A stretch of 64,000 nt of DNA from Gerris lacustris. Taxonomy: Eukaryota > Arthropoda > Insecta > Hemiptera > Gerridae. Positions within the stretch are counted from its first letter, which is position 1; every line of letters begins with the position of its first letter. The position numbers and the translations under genes are program-made. Shown here piece after piece: positions 1-11,478 of the stretch. Where the stretch lies: contig OX578283.1 in NCBI GenBank assembly GCA_951217055.1, forward strand, positions 2,728,001 through 2,792,000, in the 5' to 3' direction. The notes under the pieces are model-generated. The model ran no database searches and was not told the origin of the DNA. It was given only the letters and a program-made list of their open reading frames with translations.

Positions 1-38
1 TATTATTATATATCGTTAATTTTATTATTAAGAAAAAA

Positions 39-155
39 TGCTCGGAATCGCAGTTCTCTGATGTCATAAACGGATTACTGCCTTGGAATTTTTGAACTCG
101 GAGGCATAAAATATTTTCGTTTTTCAGAAGGATCACATAGCTTTTTTTACCTTAG
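39..155 (+). repeat. Family A repeat, 3' end fragment
   Basis: The stretch matches the right end of family A, the commonest dispersed repeat here: a phrase like 'gatgtc..aaacggatt..gccttggaattttt', then 'tcggaggcataaaa', then 'gatcacatagctt'. The rest of the element is absent, so this is a truncated copy. No coding potential is seen. Confidence 0.55.
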
Positions 156-603
156 GTTTGCTAAAAAAAAAAAATGGCCTGTGCTTTAATTTGAAATAAG
201 AAAGTTAAAGTCAGTCCTGACGAAACGTCAAGTAAAAGAAAAAATATGTGTGAGACTCTCACGCATTAGAAGTGAAACTTAAGTTCTAGAAACAGAATAA
301 ACATATAAAATATGTGTCTGAAATAGCACAATAAACCTTATTTAAGTAATGCATATTATATAAATCATTTATTAAATACGCAACATACATATTTATAAAC
401 AAGAGTTTACAGTGCCGTCACAGTCAGATAACTTCTCAAACAAACATCATTTCAATTAATAAAATGTTACCGAATAGTGAAAACAACATGAAAACATGAA
501 AACAACATTAGTATATTGTATATGAATTGTTAAAATGTATATAATATATACATAATGTATAATACCCTTATATACCAATTCTGTGTACAGAATAAATCAA
601 CTA

Positions 604-800
604 CTCCCGTGGTGTAGTGGTTAAAGCTTGATATTCTTAATTCAGGGGTTGGGGGTTCGAGACTCGTCCAGCAGGAAGATTTATTACAGGTAAATCAACT
701 GCCGGCCTAAGTAGGCACTTGATCAAAATATCTATCACAGGCGAGTCTTGAAACAATAACTTGCAATTTCGTTAATTTCACTTCAAAAATATTTCACTTG
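604..800 (+). mobile_element. tRNA-derived SINE-like fragment
   Basis: Positions 604-675 look like a tRNA gene: an A-box-like TGGTGTAGTGG near 610 and a B-box-like GGTTCGAGACTC near 654. The predicted anticodon arm is imperfect and the T-arm does not close properly, so this is not called a functional tRNA. A short G/C hairpin lies near 702-718. A tRNA head with an unrelated tail is the usual layout of a SINE. Its 3' boundary is not defined. Confidence 0.5.
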
Positions 801-2448
801 GATGAGTCTCGAAACGCTAACTTGGTTTCACGATGTCAATTTCATGCAAGCACATTTAATCTATCACGACTAAACAAGTCTCACTTCAAAAATAGAACGA
901 CATAATTTAATCTTAGATAAAAACAAAAAACAAAACGTAAGTTACAATTCACACGTTTCTTCTATTTGTATGTTCACAAAAATAGGGTGATATTTTATAG
1001 TTGTGACACGATGAGTATATTTTAACACGTTCTTCTCAGATCCGTTCTTTTGTAGTGTTGACTCTGAATCTACTTATGTGTTCAAAAGTGAAATATAATA
1101 ACGGTGTTTGAGGGCATCTGCTTGTTTTTCTCTTCTATTGAGATGTTGCCGTTAGATTTATTTGGGTTCAGTATTTAATTTAATATGAAGGGGCTTGACT
1201 GCTTGACTGTTGAGATATTGAAGTGAAACCATGTCAAGTTGCAGAGTGAAGTTGTGTGGGCGATCAAGTCCTCAAGTCCCCGAGTCCACCTTTAGAAACG
1301 TCAATCTCTCAACTCCATTTTAATTTAAACCCATCCTTCAAATGACTCATTCTCGAATAAACTTAAATCTTCTGACAAACAATTTTATTTTTTATTTGTG
1401 CACAAAAATAAATGCAGAGTTGGATGATGCTGCTTTGTTAAGCCCGACAGCATATAAGTCAAGTTATGTCACACAAAAATAATATCAACTAAAATTATGG
1501 AAATCAAATATTAATTAATTAAAATTTAAGGAAAGCTTGGATCAGTAATATATATATATCAGCACCCCAGAGGTAAACTGTGTTAAGTCACAAAAAGCAA
1601 ATTTTTCAGTAGGCACATTTAAAAAATTTTTTGTAATAAAATAATTACAAAAAGACCTAGGATAGTGCTTTAAGAAATAAAATACATAACTATCATTAAG
1701 GTTACTAATTATCTATACTAAATGCTTATTATACATATTATGTATATACTAATTATATTTATTACTAATTATATATATTATGTGCTTTACAAGTCCGTCA
1801 CAGAAAGGTTTAAAGAACGTGAAAGAAGAAACATCTTGTAATTTATTATGGTTGTTTTGCCCGCAATGCATAAGTGTTTAGCACTTTACCTCGACCGCTC
1901 CAGATTGATTGGGGGGGGGGGGGGGGGTAAATTAATGAGAGATAGCTTATATTATCCTATCACTACAGTTATTTATGTCCTAAAATATATAGACCACATC
2001 CAAATTATAAGACTCTAGTGCAATTACTTTCGGAAATATCGTCACAACGACTTTGTCATGAATCGAAAGGGAAAATCGAAAGGCGGGGAAATCGAAGGGG
2101 GGGGGGGGGGGGGGAATTTAAAAATTGTAAAGCATTATCTTCCATTCATTAATAAATTAACAACTTACACTGTCTACTATTAAACAAACCTTTTTTTTTC
2201 TTCCGCTAAAGTAAAAGATGACTCATTTTAATTTTCTAGAATAAAAAAGACTGTATTTAACTAACTTGATCCTTCAAGCAGACTTAATAGCACAAAAGAT
2301 CATTTTAATTTAACTTATAAAAACATCCATGCACAACAACAAATATTAACCATTATTAACATAAACAACCATGTATTACATTTCCAGCAGCCATTGCTAA
2401 ATTTAACGTTTAGCAAGTAATAATATTACACATTATATCAAGTACATA
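801..2448. other. AT-rich intergenic stretch with G runs
   Basis: No supportable gene is seen. The stretch is AT-rich with two pure G runs, 17 G at 1911-1927 and 18 G at 2097-2114. The second is the extension of a G-rich phrase that already contains shorter G runs. Confidence 0.6.
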
Positions 2449-3030
2449 GTTTCATATGTAAATAATAAGGTTTATAAAGCTGATGTTGCAACACACTAAA
2501 CCCCGAGCCACCCATTTCAACTAATTACCTAAGTTTCATATGCAAATAATAAGGTTTATAAAGCTGATGTTGCAACATACTAAACCCCGAGCCACCCATT
2601 TCAACTAATTACCTAAGTTTCATATGTAAATAATAAGGTTTATAAAGCTGATGTTGCAACATATTAAACCCCGAGCCACCCATTTCAACTAATTACCTAA
2701 GTTTCATATGTAAATAATAAGGTTTATAAAGCTGATGTTGCAACATACTAAACCCCGAGCCACCCATTTCAACTAATTACCTAAGTTTCATATGTAAATA
2801 ATAAGGTTTATAAAGCTGATGTTGCAACATATTAAACCCCGAGCCACCCATTTCAACTAATTACCTAAGTTTCATATGTAAATAATAAGGTTTATAAAGC
2901 TGATGTTGCAACATACTAAACCCCGAGCCACCCATATCAACTAATTACCTAAGTTTCATATGTAAATAATAAGGTTTATAAAGCTGATGTTGCAACACAC
3001 TAAACCCCGAGCTATCCATTACCTAGTTAA
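2449..3030 (+). repeat. 84-bp tandem repeat, 7 copies
   Basis: Units start at 2449, 2533, 2617, 2701, 2785, 2869 and 2953, always 84 bp apart. Each runs from 'gtttcatatg' to 'aattacctaa'; the seventh decays after 'ccccgagc'. Units differ by only a few bases. The diagnostic site after 'gttgcaac' reads acact, atact, atatt, atact, atatt, atact, acact in units 1-7. The alternation of units 3-6 suggests amplification of a 168-bp dimer. No coding frame and no non-repeat spacers, so it is a minisatellite and not a CRISPR array. Confidence 0.97.
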
Positions 3031-3439
3031 ATTAATATAATTAGTAGTATAAGTAAGGGTGGATATTGTATAATTGCGATTTTCAGTAGCTGCGGCTAAT
3101 AAAATCGTGTTCCCTATGGAAAACAGTGTGGCAAGTACTTGCGCGAAAAGAGTAGTTCAAATATGGATCTCATTGAGATATAGATTGTATTATACCTCTG
3201 TTGTTGAGTATTTATTTTATTATTATTATTATTTTATTTTTTTTGCAACAGGCTTTCATTAAACTTTACTCATTTGTAAGGTCGAATTATGAATTATTAT
3301 TAATTATTTAATACATTTTCAACCTACTATCTGACCGCAGAAAGTCGAAACTTTCATAAATTATGTATTTTCCAATATAATATAAGTTTATCAAAAACAC
3401 GTGAAAATCTACCAATGTGTTTTGATTATTAAAAATATT
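3031..3439. other. Unassigned AT-rich DNA
   Basis: No supportable gene. A 62-codon frame at 3074-3262 ends in low-complexity TTATTA sequence and has no recognisable domain. Confidence 0.5.
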
Positions 3440-4002
3440 CTGCCAATTAGTGTGGCACATAGCTTCCTCGCGTTCTATTTCATATACTTTAATAATTTTA
3501 TACTATTATAACCTATTATTGTCAAATTAATTTAATTTTCCCTCTATTTGTAACTCTGTTAAAATTTGTTTACATTAATTAAAGTATTAATTAAGCAAAA
3601 TTTAATGAGCGCAGACGGTTGAAATTAATCTGGGGCCTTAAGCAGGCTACTTTCGACAAACTATCCAATTTTCATAAAAATCAGAACTTTAGACGATATA
3701 GGAGTAAAAGAAAATGTATGTTTCTGCACATGTGCAACAAAAAAAAATAGACGCGGAAGGTTGAAATTTATATGGGACCAACAATGGGTTAATTATGATC
3801 TCCCATACAAATTTCAATAAAATCAGAGGAGTAGTTTTATGATATGTTGGTTCGCAAAAATTGAGCGACAGACCGACAGACAAACATAGAACAAAAAAAG
3901 TTCCTTGATGTCTGAAACGGATGTCTGTATTAGAATTTTTGAAATCGGAGAGCTAAAAAATGTTCGTTTTTCGGAACGATCACATAGCTTCCGTTACCCT
4001 TA
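3440..4002 (+). repeat. Family A element, near complete copy
   Basis: This copy defines family A. The left end is 'tgccaattagtgtggcacat' followed by 'agcttcctcgc'. The middle has 'gagcgcagacggttgaaatt', 'gggaccaacaatggg' and a gac-rich phrase 'gcgacagaccgacagacaaa'. The right end is 'gatcacatagcttccgttac'. Both ends carry the same CACATAGCTTCC phrase. More than a dozen copies or fragments occur in both orientations. No intact ORF is seen; it is probably a non-autonomous DNA element, superfamily unknown. Confidence 0.8.
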
Positions 4003-4211
4003 ATAATGTTGGAAGTTATAATAACATGTTGTATATTATAAATATGAAGATGCTAGTTCCAAAACCAAAAAGCTGGCTTCATAACAAAACACGGTGGGGA
4101 ACGTCAAATTTCATTTTTAATATCAACTAAATATTTACTAAATATTAGTAATGTACCCTTTAATTGTTTAAAAGATGAAATGTACTTTAAGGCATATGTA
4201 AGGCATATTTT

Positions 4212-4584
4212 GCTTCCGAGCTTACCGAAGGTAACGGAAGCTGTGTGATCGTTCTGAAGAACTAAACATTTTTAGATCTCTGATTTCAAAAATTCCAAAA
4301 CAGAAATCCGTTTCAGATATCAGGTATCATTTTTGGTTCCGTGTCTGTCTGTCAGTCTGTCATTAAATTTTTGCGAACCAACGTATCTTAAAAACTACAC
4401 GTCCAATTTTAATAAAATTTGGGTGGTAGGTCATGAGTAGCCCATTGTTGGTCCCATATAAGTTTTCACCTTCTGCGCTTATATTTTTGTCTCTTCCACA
4501 TGCACACAAACATACATTTATTTACACCTACAGCTCCAAAAGTTCTCATCTGATTTGTATGAAACTTTTATAGTTTATTGAAAG
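4212..4584 (-). repeat. Family A copy, first part (split by a hAT element)
   Basis: Starts 'gcttccgagcttaccgaagg', the family A right end on the minus strand, and runs through the usual middle to 'ttattgaaag'. It is interrupted at 4585 and resumes at 7158. The last 8 bases, ATTGAAAG, are duplicated on the far side of the insertion. Confidence 0.85.
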
Positions 4585-4789
4585 CAGTGGCGATCCTAGG
4601 GGGGGGGGCAGGGGGGGCTATAGCCCCCCCTGGGAGAAAATTAGCCCCCCCTGGAAGAAAATTAGCCCCCGAGAGAAAATTAGCCCACGAAAGAATATTA
4701 GCCCACCTTTAAATTTTTTTTTTAGGAAATATTTTTTTATTTTTATTATTATTTTTTTTTTTTATTATTATTATTTTTTTTTTTTCCGA

Positions 4790-5660
4790 AGTAGTATCCT
4801 AAGTACTGATTAGCCTCCTAGCCGATGGCGAGGACAGGCTATGAATAAACGAGGCAGAAATGTTTCCTTTGCTGCCTTGTTGCTGTTTCATACAATATTT
4901 TATCTACAGGCGGCAGAAAAATGAAACTCCTAAAATATTATCTTTATTAATATAACATAGTTAATACTATGCGTCATATTAATAAGATAACAAAAGTATT
5001 AACTAAAATTAATGTGGATAAAAAAATCAAATATGAAGCTTGGGAATAATAACAATTGTGAATAACAAACTGAAGCTATAACAACAAAATACAAAACACA
5101 CGTTCATAACATACATAACTACTGAATGAATAATGCACGCAATATAAAATATTTATTTATATTTTTACTAACAAATTACTAAAAGTATTAAAGATATATT
5201 CTTCTGCTAAAAGAAAAGAAGTAAGTAGGATAAATCAAGAAAAGTAGCTAGTCTAATCTAGAATGACTTCAACAATAATATGGATGTTGGATGTTTACAT
5301 GAAGCTGCAGTGTGGCCAGTGACTCCGCTATTTTGTTTTAATTAAAGATCTACTATTTATTGAAATTATTCAACAGAATTAACAAATTTAAACAAATTAT
5401 TTAAATATTAAATGTTTTAATATTTTAAAAATTAAAACGTTTATATATTAAATTTTACTTATTCAACTATAATACAATGTTATAAGATAGAGATGATACT
5501 ATAAACTATTATTGCCAACATTATAACAATAAAATTTTTGCTGCCTAGGCATCAACATTTTTCCTCATTTTACCGCCCAGGCAGTAAAGTTCACATTTCT
5601 CTGCCCAAAATCAGTTCATTAATGCCTCATTTTGCTGCCACAAGTAGGTAAAATAATTTA
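4790..5660 (+). repeat. K-family element inside the hAT element
   Basis: The block shares with the K copies at 10641-12458 the phrases 'gaggcagaaatgtttccttt', 'catacaatattttatctac' and 'gcggcagaaaaatg', and a right end with 'ttttgctgcc'. At 4811-4841 it carries the family's first hairpin: outer stem TAGCCT with AGGCTA, a CC/GG step, TA opposite GA, inner stem GCC with GGC, loop GAT. No ORF. Confidence 0.65.
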
Positions 5661-5799
5661 ATGATGATTTTGCAGTTTTAAGTTTATATTTTCACGGGCG
5701 TCGTAGCGTGGGGACGGGGAGGACACGTCCTCCCCAATATTTGATATGTGATTAAATTATCTAATTGAAATATTTAAACCGTTTTTACTTATCAACCCA

Positions 5800-5990
5800 T
5801 ATTTTGTCATTAATACGTGATTTATCAATTGTGTGTCATTCTGGTAATCCATGTTGCTGTGAACAGTGAACAACTAGTTTAGAATCTGAAGATGGCTATT
5901 AAGTAGCCAAAACCTGTTACCAGTTATTACAAATATTTTGTGTGAAGACTTAGTGCTAGTGTTTCCTCCCCCTCCGCATATTTGTCAAAA
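5800..5990 (+). repeat. Dispersed repeat with hammerhead-like hairpin
   Basis: Homologous, in the opposite orientation, to 24440-24660. The shared core at 5885-5917 reads CTGAAGA, a perfect 6-bp hairpin (TGGCTA with TAGCCA, loop TTAAG), then AAAC. This resembles the CUGANGA / stem II / GAAA order of hammerhead ribozymes, but the G of GAAA is replaced by A, so activity is not expected. Such motifs are known from the ends of Penelope-like retroelements; membership here is inferred. Confidence 0.5.
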
Positions 5991-7157
5991 TTGGTAAACT
6001 CAGAAATTTATATTTTTTAAAGTTTTTAGTAGGTATCAAATAAAAGCTGCTGAATCTTAAGTTACAAATATATATTTGCTTTTTTAAATTTTGCATTGCT
6101 TATTGGTTAAATAAATCAAAATATACCCAAAGATATGGTTGGGCGATGAAAATTTCCGAAAAAATGTAATTTATCTTGTTGTTATTACCGATAAAAAACA
6201 TTGTGACCCCCCGGGGGATTGAACCAGGGATCCTTGAGGTCAGAGAAAAAATATATTACGGTAAAAATTAATTATATAACGGGTATGATTATCATCTACA
6301 AAACCCTAAAAAGTACTTGGACGCAAGTACTTCCCCGTGATATTTTAACTTAATTTTTTATTTATTTTAGGGAAAATTATGGAAGGTTATGGTTAGTTTA
6401 GGTTAAGGTTAGAATTTTTTGACCTTCTGTCATTGCCACATTAAACGTGACACTTTGCGTATATAAAAAAATAAAAAAATAAATAAATAAAATATAATTC
6501 TGATTTTATCGAGATGCAGAACCGCAATCGTTTTTGTACAGAGATACTGTAAAAAAGACAAATTCTGTAAAAAGGAACATTTTAAAAAAATTAAGTAAAT
6601 CGGGCAGTACGAAATTGGTGGGCCAAATAGTGCAGTTGCAGTTTTACCTATGATGTCCGAAAAAACGCTGTTTTGAGAGGTCATATTTTATAAATTTTCC
6701 TTCCAATAATGCACTGCTGTCGACGTCCATGTTAATTTTAACATTTTTGTTATCTATAAATATTATATTGTTTCTGACAATTTATACATTTTTAAAACCT
6801 ATACAGTTTTTAAACCAATCCTTTTGTTATCCTCATGTTAAAATTATTATTATTTAAAGACAAATACTTTTTTTTCTGTGATGATATGGTAAGTATCATA
6901 GGAGACTGTTTAAATAAGCCTTCAACTATACTTACAATAGAACTTTCCAGTCCCAGTTCAATGGCAATTATAACATTCTTGAATGAATTTAATTTTTTAG
7001 CCTCACGAAAAAATTGCATAGAATTGCCTCTGGGAAGGACTGCAACAACATATAACATATACAAATGAGTTCTTCCTGGTATATTAAAATGTATACTAAA
7101 CCCGCAAAACATGGGGCCTTTAGCCCCCCCAGAACTTTCAACCCAGGATCGCCACTG

Positions 7158-7378
7158 ATTGAAAGTAAGCCGCAGATTCCCTTAGATTAATTGGAACCGT
7201 CTGCTCTCTATAACTTTTGCTTATTTGAAAATTTTATTCAAGTAAAAAATCAAAACAATTTTGATAGATTAAAAAACGGGTGAAACAAATTTGACAATAA
7301 TGGCTTGTAAAAGCATAATATCAATAAAGTAATTGGATGTGAGGAAGCTATGTGCCACACCAATTGGCAGTCTATTTT
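7158..7378 (-). repeat. Family A copy, second part
   Basis: Continues the copy broken at 4584. It begins with the duplicated ATTGAAAG and runs to 'gccacaccaattggcagtct', the inverse of the family A left end. Joining the two parts at the duplication gives a normal family A layout, which confirms that the hAT element inserted later. Confidence 0.85.
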
Positions 7379-7541
7379 AAACATTTTAAAAAAATTGTTA
7401 AAATGAGAGTGGTATTGGCTAAAATGAGATATGGCATTGAAACTGGACACGTCATATGCTTCCTAGATAATATAAGTTAAAAGAAAAAAAAATCTTTTCA
7501 ATATATTTTTTTACTTTACTTTTTTTGAACGTATTTTCATA

Positions 7542-8808
7542 ATAGTCCAGGCAAATTAGTAAAAAAAAACAGCAAATGGAGGAAATAATTTATAAAGTTT
7601 TGAAACTTTGTGAAAACACTTTTAAGGGGTGTAGTAGTAAGAAACAGTAAAGTTCCCCCCTCTTGAGGGGGCGCGTCCCCCCCTCCCCCCTCCTTAAAGT
7701 CCAAAATTTACTTATTTTTCACTTTTTACGCAAAACTGTTTATTTTTTTAAGAGAAGTGTTATTACCAAAATTATTCCTCACATAATTCTGCACAAAAAA
7801 GGTCCTATTCATGTTTGAAGTGGGACATACCGTTTTCGAGATATTGTAGTTGGAAAAATTTAAAAAATCCATAACAACATATTTGTGAACCTTCATAACA
7901 TAAAAACAACACATCTGATTTTAATGAAATTGGGATGGTAGGTTATACTTAGCCCACTGTTGATCCAATATAAGTTTCAACCTTCTGCGCCCATTATGTT
8001 ATCCTCCACATGCGCACAAACATACATTTATTTACACCTATATCTTGAAAAGTACTCAACTGATTATTATGAAATTTGTATGGTTTGTCGAAAGTAGCCC
8101 GCAGATAGCCTCACATTAATTTCAACCGTCTGCGCTCTTTACATTTTCTAAATTAGTTCCCTTTCTGTCTGTCTGTTGATCAATTTTTTGTTTGTCTGTT
8201 ATGAATTAAAGATATAAATTTATCAAAATGTAAAGAGCGCAGACGGTTGAAATTAATGTGAGGCTATCTGCGGGCTACTTTTGACAAACCTTACAAATTT
8301 CATAATAATCAGTTGAGTACTTTTGAAGATATAGGTCTAAATAAATGTATGTTTGTGCGCATGTGGAGGATAAAATAATGGGTGCAGAAGGTTGAAACTT
8401 ATATGGGATCAACAATGGGCTAAGTACAACCTACCATCCCAATTTCATTAAAATCGGATATGTTGTTTTTTAGATATCTTGGTTCGCAAAAATACGTTTT
8501 ATCTCTATCCAACTACAATATCTCGAAAACGGTATGTCCCACTTCAAACATGCATATGACCTTTTTTGTGTAGAATTATGTGAGGAATAATTTTGGTAAT
8601 AACACTTCTCTTCAAAAAATAAACCGTTTTGCGTAAAAAGAGAAAAATAAGATATTTTTGGACTTTAAAGAGGGGGGAGGGGGGACGCGCCCCCTCAAGA
8701 GGGGGGAACTTTACTGTTTCTTACTACTACACCCCTTAAAAGTGTTTTCACAAAGTTTCAAAACTTTATAAATTATTTCCCCTATTATTCCTTATTTTCC
8801 TGGACTAT
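7542..8808. mobile_element. Foldback element J, about 1.27 kb
   Basis: The left arm (7542-8147) and right arm (8225-8808) are long imperfect inverted repeats around a 77-bp centre. The ends are ATAGTCCAGG and CCTGGACTAT. Landmarks mirrored in both arms include the G/C block at 7655-7692 and 8670-8708, the phrase 'gaagtgggacataccg' and its inverse, and family A middle phrases nearest the centre ('gcgcagacggttgaaatt' and its inverse). It seems built from two family A-like halves head to head plus unique outer arms. No ORF. Confidence 0.9.
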
Positions 8809-9364
8809 AATTCTACTTTAATTTTCTTCAGATAATAAAATCTAAGGTCAGGAAATCAAGAAACAAAATATAACAATAATAGGTTTACAATTGTAAAACC
8901 TTGAATCTGTGGCGTGAAATAGTAAGACTGTTTTTGATTCAAGAAGAGAATCAGTTTGGTGACTGAGTTGGTTCTAGTGCGGTCGTTGCATCTAGTTTTT
9001 GGTTTATAAACTGTAAAAGGTCGCGTTAAAGAAAACATAACGAAATGTTTAACTGACTATTGAATTGATGCATTGAAGGTAATATAATTTTACATAGATT
9101 GAATTGATTTGTTTGAAGATTTCATATCTATCTATGCTCTATATCTATAAAGAAACAAGGTTCTGATTGTATTATTTCCATTTTTGATCTGCAAAGGTGA
9201 TCCCCAACAAAAACCAAACCGTGAAAAAGGGGCTAAGTTTAAGACCCCCCCCCCTCCTAAAAAAGTCAGGCTTTTAAAGTAGTGATATCTACATTGAGGG
9301 TAAGTCTGATCTTTCTTTAGTCCTAACCTCCTTCACACCAACTTTCATGAGCAAACTGTTTTTT
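8809..9364. other. Unassigned intergenic DNA
   Basis: No gene is seen. Around 9015-9033 the phrase 'ctgtaaaaggtcgcgtta' is shared with 12818-12835, so part of this may be a low-copy repeat. Short frames at 8856-9038 (-) and 9289-9501 (-) have no recognisable domains. Confidence 0.45.
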
Positions 9365-10017
9365 AGGGTCCGTAGGCAAAACCAAGGACCCTTATATTTT
9401 CCTGCGTGTGTCTTTCCGTCCGTCCTCTCGCGTGCTCTCACGGCTACACCTTTCGTCCCATCACTTTGAAATTTGCATGTATGTGTCTTGTACCTACCCA
9501 CATATTTTAAAAATATAGCACCTTAAAAAAAATATTTTTCAAAAAAATTAGGGTGAAATAAGGGTTAACATTTTTTATTTTTTTTCGACACCGTGAGGGG
9601 TATCATATGAAAGGGTACGTCGAGCTGATTACAAAAATATATAATTATTTGGTTATAACTTTGATAGAGCGAGCGTAGGCAAGTTTGAAGTGGGTGTGAA
9701 ACGTGTCCCCCCCCCCCTTCTATCTCGCTTATGTGAAGTGCAAAAAATCAGATACCACTTTTTGGAAATTTCGAAAAAAATATTATTTTATTTTTTATTG
9801 ACAAAATACGTTTTTTTTTATAACTATGGTCTTTTCGATGTATTTTATTTGTATTTTATTTTGTAGTCCGGTTCAGTGGCAAAAAAATACTTTATCAGAG
9901 TGTGTTTTGAGAATATCAGACCCTTAGAATTGTTCAAAGTAAGCTTTTTAGCATTTTAAAAAAACACTGTTTATATACTTAACAGTTAAACACTATACAG
10001 TGTGGCCTACGGACCCT
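9365..10017. mobile_element. TIR element B, about 650 bp
   Basis: The ends are perfect 13-bp inverted repeats, AGGGTCCGTAGGC at 9365-9377 and GCCTACGGACCCT at 10005-10017. Internally it has 'ccgtccgtcctctcgc', a C run near 9708-9718 and AT-rich filler, but no ORF. A clear target duplication was not identified. Elements with AGGGTCCGTA-type ends are common in insect genomes; the superfamily is not assigned. Confidence 0.7.
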
Positions 10018-10123
10018 CGCTGTGTGCTGACTAGCACACACTTGACCACACTTGAAGTGTAATTTTACTCAAATGTACAAGATCAATGTTTAGTTGAACT
10101 ATAGACCTGTTATTAAAAAAATT

Positions 10124-10640
10124 GACTGCCAATTAGTGCAGTACATAGCTTCCTAACATCCTATCACGTACTTTATTAATAATTATATAAGCCATTTTTG
10201 TCTAATTTATTTAATTGTTCCCCCGTTTCTTTAATATGTCAAACATTTTTTGATTTTTTACATGAATTAAAGTATCAATTAAGCAAACGTTAAAGAGCGT
10301 AGACGGTTGAAATTATTATAGTTCTATATCTGCAGTCTACTTTCGACAAACCAGCCTAATTTCATAAAAATCAGATGAGTACTTTTGAAGATATAGGTGT
10401 AAATAAATTTATATTGCAGATAAACAAATCAGCGCAGAAGGTTGAAACTTATATGGGACCAACAATGAGCTAATTATGACCTACCATACAAATTTCATTA
10501 AAATCATACGAGTTATGTTTAAGATAGGTTGGTTCTCAAAAATTGAGCGACAGACTGACACGCGGAACCATTAAATGTTCCCTGGTGTCTGAAACGGATT
10601 TCTGTCTTGGAATTTTTGAAATCGGAGACATTAGTTGATT
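10124..10640 (+). repeat. Family A copy, first part (split by K elements)
   Basis: Begins 'ctgccaattagtgcagtaca' and proceeds through 'gagcgtagacggttg' and 'gggaccaacaatgag' to 'gaaatcggagacatta'. It is cut there by tandem K elements and resumes at 12456. Confidence 0.8.
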
Positions 10641-11052
10641 TATGTAAATAGGCAGCAAAATGGAATTTTGCTGACCAGTTTTTTAAGTTTTAGTTCCGAG
10701 CCGAAGGCGAGGATAGGCTAAACAAATTTACTGCAGAGGCGAAGCCAAGGCAGGGAATTTACTATTTTATTGACGAGGCGAAGCCAAGGCAGGAAAATTA
10801 CCTGCTAAGGTGTAACCGAAGCAGGTAATCTTTAAACGAGTCAGGAATGTTTCCTTTGCTGCATAGTTACCTACAATATTTTATCTACTAACGGCAGAAA
10901 AATTTCACTAATTATTATTTTATTCCTTTTTTAATATATAAAAGATTTAAAGAAATTTAAGTTCTAAAAAAACGAAAGTTTGAGTCATTAAGAAAACAAA
11001 ACAAATAAGGCAAAACGAATTCAGTGTTGGCACTATTAACAGCTGTTTTTTA

Positions 11053-11478
11053 TCTACCACGCTAGCGCGGTAAAGAAGAGGAATTCTTCAGCTTTACGCA
11101 CGATTAGCGAGTTTGTCTACATTTAACAAGACTAATTTGCTGTTTGTTTAATAAAAGTAACTTTTACATCGAGTTTTTTGTGAAAATCAATGAGGGATTT
11201 AAATGATTATGACGAATATGAGGAGAATAATACGCCTCCCGAAATAATTCGGCACAAAGTACAACTATAATGAATTAATGTTATGTTTATCAAAAGAGAA
11301 ATACGAACTTGTATACAGGAAGTTTATTTTTTTCTGTATTTATTATTTAAATCTAACAATCGTAGATAAAGTACGGTACGCAACTCGTGCGAAAACGGCA
11401 TTTTGCATTGCTCGTGTGGTGTTACCACACTCGCATGCAAAATGCTACTTTCCGCACTCGACGCGTAATCTACTATTA
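11053..11478 (+). mobile_element. E-family element, copy E1 (left-truncated)
   Basis: Starts in the centre of the family's palindrome ('cacgctagcgcggtaaagaa'). At 11190-11270 it holds a 26-codon micro-ORF, MRDLNDYDEYEENN then TPPEIIRHKVQL, conserved in E2 and E3. Further on, the frame at 11278 reads LSKEKYELVYRKF. The sequence then enters a terminal stem-loop (11371-11478) whose core, GCATTTTGCAT at 11398-11408 with ATGCAAAATGC at 11435-11445, is perfect. The peptide resembles the N-terminus of Crypton-like tyrosine recombinases from memory of that family; this is an inference. Confidence 0.65.

Larger units (their letters stand above)
4585..7157. mobile_element. hAT-type DNA transposon, 2.57 kb, probably non-autonomous
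   Basis: The element starts CAGTGGCGATCCT and ends with its inverse, AGGATCGCCACTG. It is flanked by a perfect 8-bp target duplication, ATTGAAAG, at 4577-4584 and 7158-7165. CAGTGGCG-type termini with 8-bp duplications are typical of hAT transposons. Subterminal regions are G-rich on the left and C-rich on the right ('tagccccccc'). No long transposase frame survives; 77- and 100-codon frames at 6835-7068 (+) and 6810-7112 (-) are not recognisable. Inside lie a K-like block (4790-5650), a segment shared with 24440-24660, and a decayed tRNA-like B box near 6208. Confidence 0.88.
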
